The notes below the pieces were generated by a model. It was not told where the DNA came from and did no database searches. It saw only the letters and a program-made list of their open reading frames with translations. This document shows positions 25,942 to 34,829 of a stretch of 64,000 bases of DNA, piece after piece. Numbering within the stretch: the stretch's first letter is position 1; each line of letters opens with the position of its first letter. Source of the DNA: Enhydrobacter sp. (GTDB taxonomy: Bacteria; Pseudomonadota; Alphaproteobacteria; Reyranellales; Reyranellaceae). The translations under genes were made by a program, and so were the position numbers. Where the stretch lies: positions 146,967-210,966 of the forward strand of contig JAHCJV010000002.1 in NCBI GenBank assembly GCA_026126105.1, read 5' to 3'.

Positions 25942-27119
25942 CGCGCGGCCTGATTCACCGCCGGCTGCTGCGGCTGCGGAGCGCTCCGCGTGTCCACGGT
26001 CGCCGTAACCGAAAGACCCGGCCGCAGACGCGTGCTCAAAGGATTGGCCGGATCGAGCGCGATCTTGACCGGCACCCTCTGCACGATCTTGGTGAAGTTG
26101 CCGGTGGCGTTCTCGGGCGGCAGCAGCGCGAATTCCGACCCTGTCCCCGGCGCGAGGCTGTCGACCGTGCCGTTGATGGTCTTGCCAGGGTAGGAATCGA
26201 CGACGATCTCCACCTTCTGGCCTGGCACCATCTGGCCCGTCTGGGTCTCCTTGAAGTTCGCGACGAGGTAGACCTTGTCGGTTGGCACGACGCTCATCAG
26301 CCGCGTTCCCGCCTGCACGAGCTGGCCTTGGCGTACGGTGCGGTCGCCGACCACGCCGTCGATCGGGGCAGTGACCGTAGTCTGGTCGAGGTTGATCTGT
26401 GCTTGCGCGAGCGCTGCCGTTCGGGCCGCGATTGCCGCGTCCGCCTGCCGCCGCTGCGTCTGCAGCACTGCGGTGTGCGCCTTGGCAGCATTCAAGCCGG
26501 CGCGATCGCGGTCGAGTGCCGCCCGGCGCTGCGCCAGATCAGATGCCGACTGCTGCTGACGCTGGGCCGTGCCGACGCCCGTCCTGGCGAGGTCGCCATA
26601 GCGCTTGAACTCCTGCTCGGAGAAGGTGACCGACGCCTCGTCGGCATCGACCGCCGCTTCTGCCTGCGCAATGGTCGACTGTTGCTCCCTGATCTGAGCG
26701 TCGATATTGGCAGCGGTCGCCTGGGCGCTCTGCAGGTCCGCCTTCACGCTATCGAGGGCGGTCTGATAGTCGCGCGGATCGATCCGTGCCAGTACGTCGC
26801 CCTGGCGGACGCGCTGGTTGTCCTGCGCCTTCAACTCGACGACGTAACCCGCGACCTTCGGTTCGATCGTCACACTGTCGGCGTCGAGATAGGCATCATT
26901 CGTCGTCTCGTAATGGCGCCCGACCAGCCACCAGTAGGTCCCGTATCCGACTCCCGCGACCAGCACGAACGCCGCGAGAAGCGTCAGCAGACGCTTGCGC
27001 CGCCGGCTGTTGTCGGTCGGCCGCTGGGATCTCGGGGACTCGAAACCCGTCTGGTGCTCGACCTGCTGGAAGTCGATCGGGGGCGACTGCGAACCGTCCA
27101 CAGCATGACTCCTTGTCAT
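25938..27119 (-). CDS. HlyD-family membrane-fusion protein (EmrA-like)
   Basis: A 393-residue periplasmic adaptor. One N-terminal transmembrane helix (about residues 42-65, LLTLLAAFVLVAGVGYGTYW) is followed by the first lipoyl half (AGYVVELKAQDNQRVRQGDV), a long alpha-hairpin coiled coil (about 120-230), the second lipoyl half (VTAPIDGVVGDRTVRQGQLV) and beta-barrel domains. It links the EmrB-like pump to an outer-membrane channel. An N-terminal cytoplasmic tail of about 40 residues is polar. Transcription is probably controlled by the divergent HxlR protein. Confidence 0.92.
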   Translation of the reverse strand: MTRSHAVDGSQSPPIDFQQVEHQTGFESPRSQRPTDNSRRRKRLLTLLAAFVLVAGVGYGTYWWLVGRHYETTNDAYLDADSVTIEPKVAGYVVELKAQDNQRVRQGDVLARIDPRDYQTALDSVKADLQSAQATAANIDAQIREQQSTIAQAEAAVDADEASVTFSEQEFKRYGDLARTGVGTAQRQQQSASDLAQRRAALDRDRAGLNAAKAHTAVLQTQRRQADAAIAARTAALAQAQINLDQTTVTAPIDGVVGDRTVRQGQLVQAGTRLMSVVPTDKVYLVANFKETQTGQMVPGQKVEIVVDSYPGKTINGTVDSLAPGTGSEFALLPPENATGNFTKIVQRVPVKIALDPANPLSTRLRPGLSVTATVDTRSAPQPQQPAVNQAAR

Positions 27120-27151
27120 ACATGAGATCTAGCCCTCTGCATCGATCACTC

Positions 27152-27174
27152 AAGTAGGATTGATTTTCCAACTT
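27152..27174. promoter_or_regulatory. Candidate HxlR operator
   Basis: An imperfect inverted repeat, AAGTAGG (27152-27158), nine-base spacer, CCAACTT (27168-27174), lies in the 73-base gap between the divergent efflux operon and the HxlR regulator gene. HxlR-type regulators act as dimers on such spaced half-sites. One mismatch per arm. Confidence 0.45.
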
Positions 27175-27192
27175 AGTATGTCATGTAGACCT

Positions 27193-27579
27193 ATGATCGA
27201 CATCAATCGCGTCCGCACAGACCCCGCTTTGGCCAAGGTCGTCCAGGCCGAATTCCGTCGTGCCGTCGGCATGATTTCCGGGCGCTGGAAGCTCGAGATC
27301 CTCTGGCTGCTGAGCCATGGCGTGCATCGCTTCGGCGAACTGAAACGAGGCTTGCCGGGCATCACCCAGCACATGCTGACGGCGCAACTGCGCGCCCTGG
27401 AGAAGGACGGGCTGGTCAAGCGCACGATCTTCGCCGAGGTCCCGCCGCGGGTTGAATACGAGATCACGGAGAACGCCCGGCGCCTGCGGCCGATCTTCGT
27501 CGAGATCGTCAAATGGGCCGAGGACAACGGGAACGGTGTCACCGAACCGGCCGAGGCCCGGGGCGCCTCGGAGCCCTAG
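27193..27579 (+). CDS. HxlR-family winged-helix regulator
   Basis: A 128-residue regulator of the HxlR/MarR-like winged-helix family. The core RAVGMISGRWKLEILWLLSH, RFGELKRGLPGITQHMLTAQ and LEKDGLVKRTIFAEVPPRVE is complete. The ATG at 27193 (MIDINRVRTDP) is chosen over one 33 bases upstream, which would extend beyond the usual N-terminus and cover the candidate operator. It lies divergent to the EmrAB-like operon and probably represses or activates it. Ligand unknown; no Cys of the redox-sensing HypR type is seen in the core. Confidence 0.9.
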   Translation: MIDINRVRTDPALAKVVQAEFRRAVGMISGRWKLEILWLLSHGVHRFGELKRGLPGITQHMLTAQLRALEKDGLVKRTIFAEVPPRVEYEITENARRLRPIFVEIVKWAEDNGNGVTEPAEARGASEP

Positions 27580-27616
27580 TAGATCTCGCAGAGCAGGCCG
27601 GCCGCGAACGCGCCGG

Positions 27617-27892
27617 TCAGCGACGCCGGCTCTCGAGCACCTCCATCAGCTCGTCGATCTTGATCTGACGCTCCCGATCGTTGCCGGCGTGAAACGCATG
27701 CGCCACGCAATGCTGCAGATGATCGTGGAGGATTTCCTGCTCGACCTTGTCCAGGGCCGCCCGCACGGCGCGCACCTGGTTGATCACGTCGATGCAATAG
27801 CGGTCTTCCTCGATCATGCGGGCAACGCCGCGCACCTGGCCCTCGATGCGGCTCAATCGCGCGAGCTGGGACTTCTTCATCCGTTCATCCAT
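27617..27892 (-). CDS. csoR: CsoR-type copper-sensing repressor
   Basis: A 91-residue all-helical regulator of the CsoR/RcnR/FrmR family. Copper ligands of CsoR are conserved with exact spacing: C33 ([10 protein letters not shown]), H58 and C62 ([12 protein letters not shown]), i.e. +25 and +29, as for C36/H61/C65 of the mycobacterial protein. This favours Cu(I) sensing over Ni/Co or formaldehyde. The start at 27892 ([20 protein letters not shown]) is at the predicted transcription start, so the mRNA is probably leaderless. It is divergent from the copper ATPase and shares its operator. Apo-CsoR binds DNA and Cu(I) releases it. Confidence 0.93.
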   Translation of the reverse strand: MDERMKKSQLARLSRIEGQVRGVARMIEEDRYCIDVINQVRAVRAALDKVEQEILHDHLQHCVAHAFHAGNDRERQIKIDELMEVLESRRR

Positions 27893-27894
27893 GC

Positions 27895-27923
27895 TTGAAC
27901 CATACCCCTGTAGGGTATATTTG
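27895..27923 (+). promoter_or_regulatory. Promoter of the copper ATPase gene
   Basis: A TTGAAC hexamer at 27895-27900 is 17 bases from TATTTG (27918-27923), with an alternative TATATT at 27916-27921. The predicted transcription start falls at about 27930, the ATG itself, and no Shine-Dalgarno is present, so the message is probably leaderless. The CsoR palindrome lies inside this promoter. Confidence 0.4.
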
Positions 27924-27927
27924 ACAA
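27899..27927 (-). promoter_or_regulatory. Promoter of csoR
   Basis: On the minus strand, TTGTCA (27927-27922) is exactly 17 bases from TATGGT (27904-27899). Transcription would start at about 27892, which is the csoR ATG, implying a leaderless message. The promoter is face-to-face with that of the copper ATPase, around the same operator. Confidence 0.5.
27902..27918. promoter_or_regulatory. CsoR operator palindrome
   Basis: A perfect inverted repeat ATACCC (27902-27907), spacer CTGTA, GGGTAT (27913-27918) sits between csoR and the copper ATPase gene. It matches the known style of CsoR boxes (TACCC/GGGTA arms with a short G/C-flanked centre). It overlaps both divergent promoters, so one bound CsoR tetramer pair would silence both genes. 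Confidence 0.75.
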
Positions 27928-27929
27928 GC

Positions 27930-30161
27930 ATGACGCACGTCCCTTGCACGCACAGCCACGCCCATTCCGATACGGCCATCGATCCCGTCTGCGGCATGAC
28001 GGTGAAGATCGCGGGTGCGAAGCACACCACCATTCACGAGGGCCGCGCCTACTATTTCTGCAATCCCAAGTGCCTCGCCAAGTTCTCGGCGGATCCCGAG
28101 CGCTACCTGAAGGCGGAAGAGGCGCCGCCCCCGCAGCCGGCCGCTCCGGGCGCGATGTTCACGTGCCCCATGCATCCCGAAGTCCGCCAGATCGGACCGG
28201 GAAGTTGCCCGATCTGCGGCATGGCGCTCGAACCGGAGGAGGTGTCGCTCGACCAGGGGCCGAACGAGGAGCTCGCGGACATGACCCGCCGGCTCTGGAT
28301 CGGCGGGGCGCTCGCAGTTCCCGTGGTCGCGCTGGACATGGGCGGGCATTTCTTCGCTCTGTCCCACACCTTCTCTTCCTGGATCCAGCTGCTGTTCGCC
28401 ATGCCGGTCGTGCTGTGGGCCGGCTGGCCGTTCTTCGTACGCGGGGCTCAATCGGTTGCCCGCCGCTCGCTCAACATGTTCACCCTGATCGCCCTCGGAA
28501 CCGGCACAGCCTTGCTCTACAGCGTGGTGGCGACCGTGACCGGCCGCCCGGTCTATTTCGAATCGGCCGCGGTCATCATCGTGTTGACCTTGCTCGGCCA
28601 GGTTCTCGAACTGCGCGCGCGCGAGGCGACGTCCGGCGCGATCCGGGGCCTGCTGGGCCTGGCGCCACGCACGGCGTTGCGGATCGCCAGAGACGGCAGG
28701 GACGAAGAGGTGGCAATCGATGTGATCGCCGTCGGTGACTCCCTGCGCGTGCGGCCCGGCGAAAAGGTGCCGGTCGACGGCCGCGTTCTCGAGGGGAATG
28801 GCTCGGTCGACGAATCGACGGTCACCGGCGAGCCGATGCCCGTCGAGAAGGAAGCCGGTGACCCTGTCATCGGCGGCACGGTGAACCGGAGCGGCAGCTT
28901 CGTGATGATCGCCGAGAAGGTCGGGGCCGACACGATGCTGGCCCGCATCGTCAAGCTGGTCTCCGAAGCGCAGCGCAGCCGCGCCCCGATCCAGCGGCTC
29001 GCCGACGCGGTTGCCGGCTGGTTCGTGCCGGCCGTGCTGCTGGCAGCACTGATCTCCGCCGCGGGCTGGGCCATGTGGGGTCCACCGCCGACGCTCGAGC
29101 ATGCGCTGGTCGCGGCCGTGTCGGTCCTGATCATCGCCTGCCCCTGCGCTCTCGGACTGGCGACACCCATGTCGATCATGGTCGCGGTCGGCCGAGGGGC
29201 TGCCGCCGGGGTGCTGATCCGCAACGCCGAAGCGCTGGAACGGCTGGAGAAGGTCGACACCCTGGTGATCGACAAGACCGGGACGCTGACGGTCGGACAT
29301 CCCGAGATCACCGAAGTGACGGGCGGGCTCGAGACGCTGCGGCTCGCGGCGAGCCTCGAGCGCGGCAGCGAGCATCCGATCGGCCGCGCGATCACCTCCT
29401 TCACCCTGGAGAGGAACCTGGCGCTCGCGCCGGTCAGCGACTTCCGCAATCAGGCCGGTCTCGGAGTGTCAGGCACTGTGGAGGGCAAGCGCCTGCTGCT
29501 CGGCAATGCGAGGTTCCTCAAGGAGAACGGCGTCGATCTCGGCACCTTCCATCGGCCGGTCATGCTTGCTGTCGACGGCAAGCTCGCCGGCACGATCCGG
29601 TTCGAAGATCCGATCAAGGAGACGACCGCCGCGGCGCTCGACGAACTCCGCCAGGACGGGCTGCGCATCGTCATGCTCACCGGCGACAACCGCCGCACCG
29701 CCGAGACGATCGCCCGGCAGCTCGGGATCGGCGAGTTCGAGGCGGAGGTCCTCCCGGAAGACAAGGCGAAGGTCGTACAGCGGTTGAAGAGCGAAGGCCG
29801 GATCGTCGCCATGGCAGGCGACGGCATCAACGATGCACCGGCGCTGGCCGCCGCCGATGTCGGTATCGCCATGGGCACTGGCACTGACGTCGCGATCGAG
29901 AGCGCCGGCGTCACCCTTGTCAAGGGCGACCTGACAGGCATCGTCCGGGCGAGAAAGTTGTCGCACGCCGCGATGAAAAACATTCGTCAGAATCTGTTCT
30001 TCGCGTTCGTTTACAATGCAGCTGGCGTGCCAATAGCGGGTGGAGCGCTTTTTTCTCTTTTGGGACTGACACTTAGTCCCATGGTCGCAGCGGCAGCAAT
30101 GGCCCTGAGTTCTGTAAGTGTTATTGCAAACGCATTGCGGTTACGCCGGCTGCGGCTCTGA
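27930..30161 (+). CDS. copA: Copper-translocating P1B-type ATPase with YHS and metal-binding N-terminal domains
   Basis: A 743-residue P1B ATPase. N-terminal layout: short His-rich start, YHS domain (C21 GM ... C44 NPKC48), then a heavy-metal-binding domain ([20 protein letters not shown], residues 78-97). The usual HMA (GMTCxxC) domain is replaced by these. The core has CPC at 404-406, phosphorylated D448 ([14 protein letters not shown]), SEHPIGRAI and [16 protein letters not shown] (from G630). It exports copper from the cytosol to the periplasm. It is divergent from csoR with a shared operator. The message seems leaderless; a TTG at 27921 is an alternative start. Confidence 0.95.
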   Translation: MTHVPCTHSHAHSDTAIDPVCGMTVKIAGAKHTTIHEGRAYYFCNPKCLAKFSADPERYLKAEEAPPPQPAAPGAMFTCPMHPEVRQIGPGSCPICGMALEPEEVSLDQGPNEELADMTRRLWIGGALAVPVVALDMGGHFFALSHTFSSWIQLLFAMPVVLWAGWPFFVRGAQSVARRSLNMFTLIALGTGTALLYSVVATVTGRPVYFESAAVIIVLTLLGQVLELRAREATSGAIRGLLGLAPRTALRIARDGRDEEVAIDVIAVGDSLRVRPGEKVPVDGRVLEGNGSVDESTVTGEPMPVEKEAGDPVIGGTVNRSGSFVMIAEKVGADTMLARIVKLVSEAQRSRAPIQRLADAVAGWFVPAVLLAALISAAGWAMWGPPPTLEHALVAAVSVLIIACPCALGLATPMSIMVAVGRGAAAGVLIRNAEALERLEKVDTLVIDKTGTLTVGHPEITEVTGGLETLRLAASLERGSEHPIGRAITSFTLERNLALAPVSDFRNQAGLGVSGTVEGKRLLLGNARFLKENGVDLGTFHRPVMLAVDGKLAGTIRFEDPIKETTAAALDELRQDGLRIVMLTGDNRRTAETIARQLGIGEFEAEVLPEDKAKVVQRLKSEGRIVAMAGDGINDAPALAAADVGIAMGTGTDVAIESAGVTLVKGDLTGIVRARKLSHAAMKNIRQNLFFAFVYNAAGVPIAGGALFSLLGLTLSPMVAAAAMALSSVSVIANALRLRRLRL

Positions 30162-30202
30162 GTTTAATAGGGCTGACCCACGGGACCGCGTAAAATCAGG
30201 GC

Positions 30203-30940
30203 ATGACTGCCGGCAAGTTCGATTTCCTAGTCAACGTCTCCGAGGCCGCCTTCCAGAGCATGGTGATCGCCACCATCGAGAGTTTCCTCGTGCCTGGCCG
30301 CGCCGGCAAGGCACGCCGGTTGACACGCCAGCGCGAGACGTTCGGCCTGTTGTGGGGCTACGAGACGACGACGGCGAGCAAGGCGCGGTGTTTCAATGTC
30401 GAGGTCGCCATCGTCGACGCGAATGCCGAGCGCGGGCGCAATTCGGTGACGCCCTCGAAGGGGCTGGAGACCGTCAACAAGGCGCTACCGACCTATTGGC
30501 CGAACCTCAAGTTCCTGGGCGACTTCCACAGCCATCCGTGGACGGCGCGCGAGCCGTGGCCCAAGCGGCCGTTCCTGTCGGAAAGCGACCGCAACAGCAT
30601 CGAGAACGACGCCGCCTACGCGCAGCTCGATTTCAGGGTCGCGCTGCTGCTCAACATCCAGAAGCTCGGCCGCAAGGGTTCGATGATGCCGAGCTTCACC
30701 CACGACAACACGCTCGAATTCCGGATGAACGACCTGCGCATGAGCCTGGCGGCCTGGGTCGCCTGCCCGGCCAAGAATGACGCGAAGGAGCCCGCGCTCT
30801 ACGTGATTCCGCGCCCGGTTGCAGTGGCGCAGACCAAGTGGAAGCGCGAGACTTGGCATTCGAGGTGCCGGCCGATGAATGCCAAGCGCGTCTGGCTGAA
30901 CGCGCCGGTTCACCACTTCCTGACGTCGCTCGGCGACTGA
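30203..30940 (+). CDS. JAMM/MPN-like putative metallo-isopeptidase
   Basis: A 245-residue cytosolic protein without close familiar relatives. The segment RETFGLLWGYE (Glu45) and GDFHSHPWTAREP (H109, H111) followed by FLSESDR (S126, D129) reproduce the JAMM zinc-site order Glu ... HxH ... SxxD, but with 14 rather than 10 residues between the second His and the Ser. JAMM proteins cleave isopeptide or C-terminal bonds of ubiquitin-like proteins in eukaryotes and in some bacterial conjugation/antiphage systems. No E1, E2 or ubiquitin-like gene is adjacent. The ATG at 30203 starts 41 bases after the copper ATPase. Assignment is by motif only. Confidence 0.65.
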   Translation: MTAGKFDFLVNVSEAAFQSMVIATIESFLVPGRAGKARRLTRQRETFGLLWGYETTTASKARCFNVEVAIVDANAERGRNSVTPSKGLETVNKALPTYWPNLKFLGDFHSHPWTAREPWPKRPFLSESDRNSIENDAAYAQLDFRVALLLNIQKLGRKGSMMPSFTHDNTLEFRMNDLRMSLAAWVACPAKNDAKEPALYVIPRPVAVAQTKWKRETWHSRCRPMNAKRVWLNAPVHHFLTSLGD

Positions 30941-31016
30941 AGGGCTAACACGCGCGAAGGCGCAACCTGCGACTTGGGTCGGCGTTCCACCGGCCTGCCA
31001 CGAGCTGGAGGCTTCT

Positions 31017-31616
31017 GTGACCAAGCCCTTATCGCGAATCGGAACATTCATCACGGCGCTCGCCCTCGTGCTGGCGCTTACCTCCTGCGGCTACAACAAC
31101 ATTCCCACGTTGGAAGAGCAGGCAAAGGCCAAATGGGCCGAGGTCCAGAACAACTACCAGCGCCGCGCCGACCTCATCCCCAATCTGGTGGCCACCGTGC
31201 AGGGTTATGCCAAGCAGGAGAAGGACGTGCTGACATCGGTCGTCGAGGCGCGCGCCAAGGCGACCCAGACGAGGATCGACGCCTCCCAGCTCTCTGACCC
31301 GGAGAAGCTCAAGCAGTTCCAGGAGGCTCAGAACCAGCTGTCCGGCGCGCTCGGCCGCCTGCTGGTCGTCAGCGAGAACTATCCCGACCTTAAGTCGAAC
31401 CAGAACTTTCTCGCCCTCCAGTCCCAGCTCGAAGGCACCGAGAACCGCATCGCCGTCGCGCGACGCGACTACATCGAGGCGGTGCGAGCGTACAACACCG
31501 AGCTCAAGACCTTCCCCGGCCTGCTGTGGGCGATGACATTCTTCCGCTCGAACAAGCCGATGGCCGAGTTCGCCGCGAACGAAAGCGCGCAGACGCCGCC
31601 GCAAGTGAAGTTCTGA
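31017..31616 (+). CDS. lemA: LemA family lipoprotein
   Basis: A 199-residue LemA-family protein. GTG start, then a lipoprotein signal with lipobox LTSC (Cys24), and the LemA core IPTLEEQAKAKWAEVQNNYQ, RRADLIPNLVATVQGYAKQE and LQSQLEGTENRIAVARRDYI. LemA proteins are membrane-associated helical proteins of unclear function that usually sit beside TPM-domain proteins, as here: two TPM genes follow with 1-base overlaps (TGATG), so the three are one translationally coupled operon. Confidence 0.93.
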   Translation: MTKPLSRIGTFITALALVLALTSCGYNNIPTLEEQAKAKWAEVQNNYQRRADLIPNLVATVQGYAKQEKDVLTSVVEARAKATQTRIDASQLSDPEKLKQFQEAQNQLSGALGRLLVVSENYPDLKSNQNFLALQSQLEGTENRIAVARRDYIEAVRAYNTELKTFPGLLWAMTFFRSNKPMAEFAANESAQTPPQVKF

Positions 31617-32380
31617 TGCGGGGCCCTGCCCTGGTGCCGGTGCGACTGCCTGCGGCGCTTCTGGCCCTTCTCTTCCTCGGCGTTGCGGCCCTCGCTGCCA
31701 ACTTCCCGGCGCTCACGGGGCGCATCGTCGACCAGGCGAACATCGTCCCGGCCGAGACCCGAATGGTGCTCGAACCGAAGCTGGCGGAGCTCGAGGCCAA
31801 ATCCGGCATCCAGCTCGTCGTCGCCACCGTCAATTCGCTCGACGGGCAGGAAATCGAGCCCTACGCCAACGAGCTCTTCCGCACCTGGAAGCTGGGCGAG
31901 AAGACCAGGAACAACGGCGTCCTGTTGCTCGTCGCGCCGAACGAACGCCGGGTGCGCATCGAGGTCGGCTATGGCCTAGAAGGTAGCCTGACCGACGCCT
32001 TGTCCAAGGTGATCATCACCAACGCCATCACCCCGCGCTTCAAGGCCGGCGATTTCGGCGGCGGCATTACGCGCGGCGTGGACGACATCATCACCGTGCT
32101 GACGACCGACGCCTCCGAATGGCAGCAGCGGCCCTCGTTGCGCCTGGACAGTCCGAGCAGGCCGCAGATCCCATCCTGGGTCGTAATCGCCGGTCTGATG
32201 GTCGTGGTGGCGCTGGCCATCGTCTCGCCCGGCTTTCGCTGGTTCCTGCTGGGCATGCTGATGAACTCCGGGGGAAGGTCCCGTGGGGGCTGGTCTTCCG
32301 GCGGCGGGCGCTCGTCGGGCGGAGGTTTCTCCGGGGGTGGCGGCTCCTCGGGCGGCGGCGGTGCATCGGGGAGATGGTGA
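31616..32380 (+). CDS. TPM-domain protein (YgcG-like), secreted with C-terminal TM and Gly/Ser tail
   Basis: A 254-residue protein with an N-terminal signal/anchor (about residues 8-28), a periplasmic TPM domain (LTGRIVDQANIVPAETRMVL ... EVGYGLEGSLTDALSKVII), a transmembrane helix near residues 182-205 and a Gly/Ser-rich tail (SSGGGRSSGGGFSGGGG). This is the YgcG layout. TPM domains have been linked to photosystem repair in plants and to envelope maintenance in bacteria; no enzymatic role is firm. The ATG overlaps the lemA stop. Confidence 0.9.
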   Translation: MRGPALVPVRLPAALLALLFLGVAALAANFPALTGRIVDQANIVPAETRMVLEPKLAELEAKSGIQLVVATVNSLDGQEIEPYANELFRTWKLGEKTRNNGVLLLVAPNERRVRIEVGYGLEGSLTDALSKVIITNAITPRFKAGDFGGGITRGVDDIITVLTTDASEWQQRPSLRLDSPSRPQIPSWVVIAGLMVVVALAIVSPGFRWFLLGMLMNSGGRSRGGWSSGGGRSSGGGFSGGGGSSGGGGASGRW

Positions 32381-32991
32381 TGAGCCTTTCGGACCAGGAC
32401 CGCGAACGCATATCCGCCGCAATCCGGGCGACGGAAGCCCGAACCACGGGCGAGATCGTGTGCGTGCTGGCGCGCAGCTCTTCGGATGGCACCGCGCTGC
32501 CCCTTTTCGTCGCCGCCGTGGTGGCCCTCGTTCTGCCCTGGCTCCTCGTGGCGTTCACCGCGCTTTCGGTCCGCGAGATCCTCCTGCTGCAGGCGGCAAC
32601 CTTCCTCCTCCTGGCGATGCTGCTCTGCCTGCCCACCGTGAGGGTCGCATTGATGCCGCGCGCGGCCCGTCGGGCGGCCGCCTACCGGGCAGCGACCGAC
32701 CAGTTCGTGGCCCGCGGCATCGCCCGCAAGCAGGATCGCGCCGGCATCCTGATCTTCGTTTCGCTGGCGGAGCGCTATGCCCGCATCATTGCCGACGACG
32801 GCATCGCCGCACGCGTGGCACAGCCTGAATGGCAGGACGCCGTCGATGGGCTGGTCGCCCATATGCGCGACGGCCGAATCTCGGACGGCTTCGTTGAGGC
32901 AATCGAGCGGTGTGGGAACGTGCTGGCGACCCACTTCCCGCCCACCCAGCCCGGCCGCGCCGAGCTGCCGGACCGCATCTACGTGATCTGA
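32380..32991 (+). CDS. TPM-domain membrane protein
   Basis: A 203-residue second TPM-domain protein. The N-terminal segment DQDRERISAAIRATEARTTG with EIVCVLARSS begins the domain. Two closely spaced hydrophobic helices (about residues 45-90) interrupt it, and the C-terminal half (LIFVSLAERYARIIADDGIA) completes the TPM fold. The start at 32380 overlaps the preceding stop (TGATG). It forms an operon with lemA and the first TPM gene; together they probably act at the inner membrane. It ends 14 bases before a convergent oxygenase gene. Confidence 0.88.
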   Translation: MSLSDQDRERISAAIRATEARTTGEIVCVLARSSSDGTALPLFVAAVVALVLPWLLVAFTALSVREILLLQAATFLLLAMLLCLPTVRVALMPRAARRAAAYRAATDQFVARGIARKQDRAGILIFVSLAERYARIIADDGIAARVAQPEWQDAVDGLVAHMRDGRISDGFVEAIERCGNVLATHFPPTQPGRAELPDRIYVI

Positions 32992-33004
32992 CGGCGCCGG
33001 AAGT

Positions 33005-34033
33005 CTATTCGACCGGCTTCTCGATCAGCTTGTCGTCATTCGAGACGACGGCCTTGTCCTCGGCGCCCCACAGTTTGCGGGTGGCCTTGAAGCGCGACAT
33101 CAGGAAGTCTCCCGACATCACCGGCGGGTACTTCGCATCGGCGTCGCTGACGCCGAGGTCGCGCGGGTCGACGATGGTGCGAAAGTTGGGATTGCAGAAC
33201 AGCGGCATCGAATAGCGCGACTTGTCCTGGAGATGCACGACGCGGTGAACCGTCGCCTTGAAGCGGCCGTTGGTCCAGCGCTTCATCAGTTCGCCGATAT
33301 TGATCACGTAGCTGCCGCGCAGCGGAGTCACGCTCATCCACTCGCCGTCCTTGCCCATCACCTCGAGCCCGCCGAGCATGTCCTGCCACAGGATGGTGAC
33401 AATGCCGTGGTCGGTGTGCGGACCCGACGCCTGGTCGGAGATGTGCAGGCCCTTGGCGCCCAGGTAGTGGTTGATCACCATGTCGGCGACCGGCTTGGTG
33501 AAGTGGCGGGTGAAGAAATCCTCGGGCTTGCCCAGATAGATGGCGAAGCCTTCCAGGATCTTCATGCCGAGCTTGTAGGTCTCGCCATAGTAGGTCTCGA
33601 CCGCCTCGCGGAAACCCGGCGTATCGGGCCAGTTGTTCGGCGCGTAGAGCGGCGTGCCGGCCTTCACCTCGGGATCGTCCTCGGTGACCGGGAAACCCAG
33701 ATCGAAGCTGTCGCGGGCGCTTGCCTTGCCGTTGGCATGGACCGTGTCGCCAACCTTGCGATAGCCACGGTTGTTCCGGTCGCATTCGACCTTTAGCTTC
33801 TCCTCGGTCGGGAGCGAGAAAAACCGGTCGACCGAAGCCAGCGCGCGGTCGATCACCTCGGTCGAGACGTTATGGTTAACGGCATAGAAGAAGCCGATGT
33901 CGTCGCACGCCGCGCCGATCTTCGCGGCCACCGCCTTCTTTGCGACCGGGTCATCGCCGTAGAGGGCGCCGATATCGACCAACGGGATGCCGGCCGGCAT
34001 CGCCTGGGCCTGGGCCGAGAGTCCTGCTGCCAT
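33005..34033 (-). CDS. 2-oxoglutarate/Fe(II) oxygenase, isopenicillin-N-synthase-like
   Basis: A 342-residue non-haem iron oxygenase of the isopenicillin N synthase / flavone-synthase-like group. The DIOX_N region (IPLVDIGALYGDDP, FFYAVNHNVS) precedes the 2OG-Fe(II) core with iron ligands H206, D208 (SGPHTDHGIV) and H263 (ATVHRVVHL), and 2OG/substrate-binding R273-x-S275 (KSRYSMPLF). It probably hydroxylates or oxidises a small molecule. Downstream of an ABC transporter of the sulfonate/nitrate type on the same strand (gap 34 bases), it may act on the imported compound, as taurine dioxygenase does beside TauABC; that link is inference. Confidence 0.9.
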   Translation of the reverse strand: MAAGLSAQAQAMPAGIPLVDIGALYGDDPVAKKAVAAKIGAACDDIGFFYAVNHNVSTEVIDRALASVDRFFSLPTEEKLKVECDRNNRGYRKVGDTVHANGKASARDSFDLGFPVTEDDPEVKAGTPLYAPNNWPDTPGFREAVETYYGETYKLGMKILEGFAIYLGKPEDFFTRHFTKPVADMVINHYLGAKGLHISDQASGPHTDHGIVTILWQDMLGGLEVMGKDGEWMSVTPLRGSYVINIGELMKRWTNGRFKATVHRVVHLQDKSRYSMPLFCNPNFRTIVDPRDLGVSDADAKYPPVMSGDFLMSRFKATRKLWGAEDKAVVSNDDKLIEKPVE

Positions 34034-34067
34034 GTTCGCCTCCGTGCGGTTGGCGTCGGATAGGGGG

Positions 34068-34829
34068 TTAGCGTCGCGGGTCGCCGGCCCGCCAGTCGAG
34101 CCGCCGTCCCAGCCAATGAACGAAGCTATATATCAGGAAAGACAACGCCGTCGCGAGCAGGGCGACGGCATAAACCTTGTCCCCGCGGTAATTCTGCATT
34201 GCGTTATTGATGACGTAGCCCAGCCCCGTCGAGGAGATCATCCATTCCGCCGCGATCGCCACGATGATGGAACCGGAGCCGGTGATCTCCTGCGCCGATA
34301 CGATCGCGGGAATGGCATAGGGCAGCCGGACCTGGCTGAAGGTCTGCCACCAGCTCGCATTCAGGATGCGCATACGGTCGAGCTGGACCTCGTCGGCCGC
34401 GCGCAGGCCCTGCATGGTGTTGACCAGCACCGGGAAGAAGCCGGCAAGGGCCACGATCGTGGTCTTGCTCAGCAGCGAGTCGCCAAACGCCAGCATCAGC
34501 ACCGAGATCAGCGCAATGTACGGCACATTGCGCAGCGTGATCGCCGCCGGCATCAGCATGTGGCGTGTCGGCGGCAGCAGGTCGAACAGCACGGCCATGC
34601 CGATGCCCGCGACGTTCGCCCACAGGAAGCCGATCGCCGCGACCTGCAAGGTGGCCAGCAGATGCTCGAAGATGAAGGCCCGGTCGACCCACAGCACCTC
34701 GAGGACCCGCTCGGGGCGCGGAATGACGAAAGCCGGCAGGCCCGAGAACCAGATGGCGAGGTACCAGAGCAGCAGCACCGACAGAATCGGTGTCGCCAGG
34801 CGCACGATCCAGCTCATGCCTGTGCTCAT
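34068..34829 (-). CDS. ABC transporter permease (SsuC/TauC-like)
   Basis: A 253-residue inner-membrane permease with about six helices of the sulfonate/nitrate/taurine (NitT/TauT) family. The EAA-like cytoplasmic loop region ADEVQLDRMRILNASWWQTF then VRLPYAIPAIVSAQEI is present. It overlaps the ATPase gene by four bases (ATGA at 34826-34829). It pairs with the ATPase and binding protein upstream. The substrate is not known, and no sulfonate-specific genes are adjacent. Confidence 0.92.
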   Translation of the reverse strand: MSTGMSWIVRLATPILSVLLLWYLAIWFSGLPAFVIPRPERVLEVLWVDRAFIFEHLLATLQVAAIGFLWANVAGIGMAVLFDLLPPTRHMLMPAAITLRNVPYIALISVLMLAFGDSLLSKTTIVALAGFFPVLVNTMQGLRAADEVQLDRMRILNASWWQTFSQVRLPYAIPAIVSAQEITGSGSIIVAIAAEWMISSTGLGYVINNAMQNYRGDKVYAVALLATALSFLIYSFVHWLGRRLDWRAGDPRR

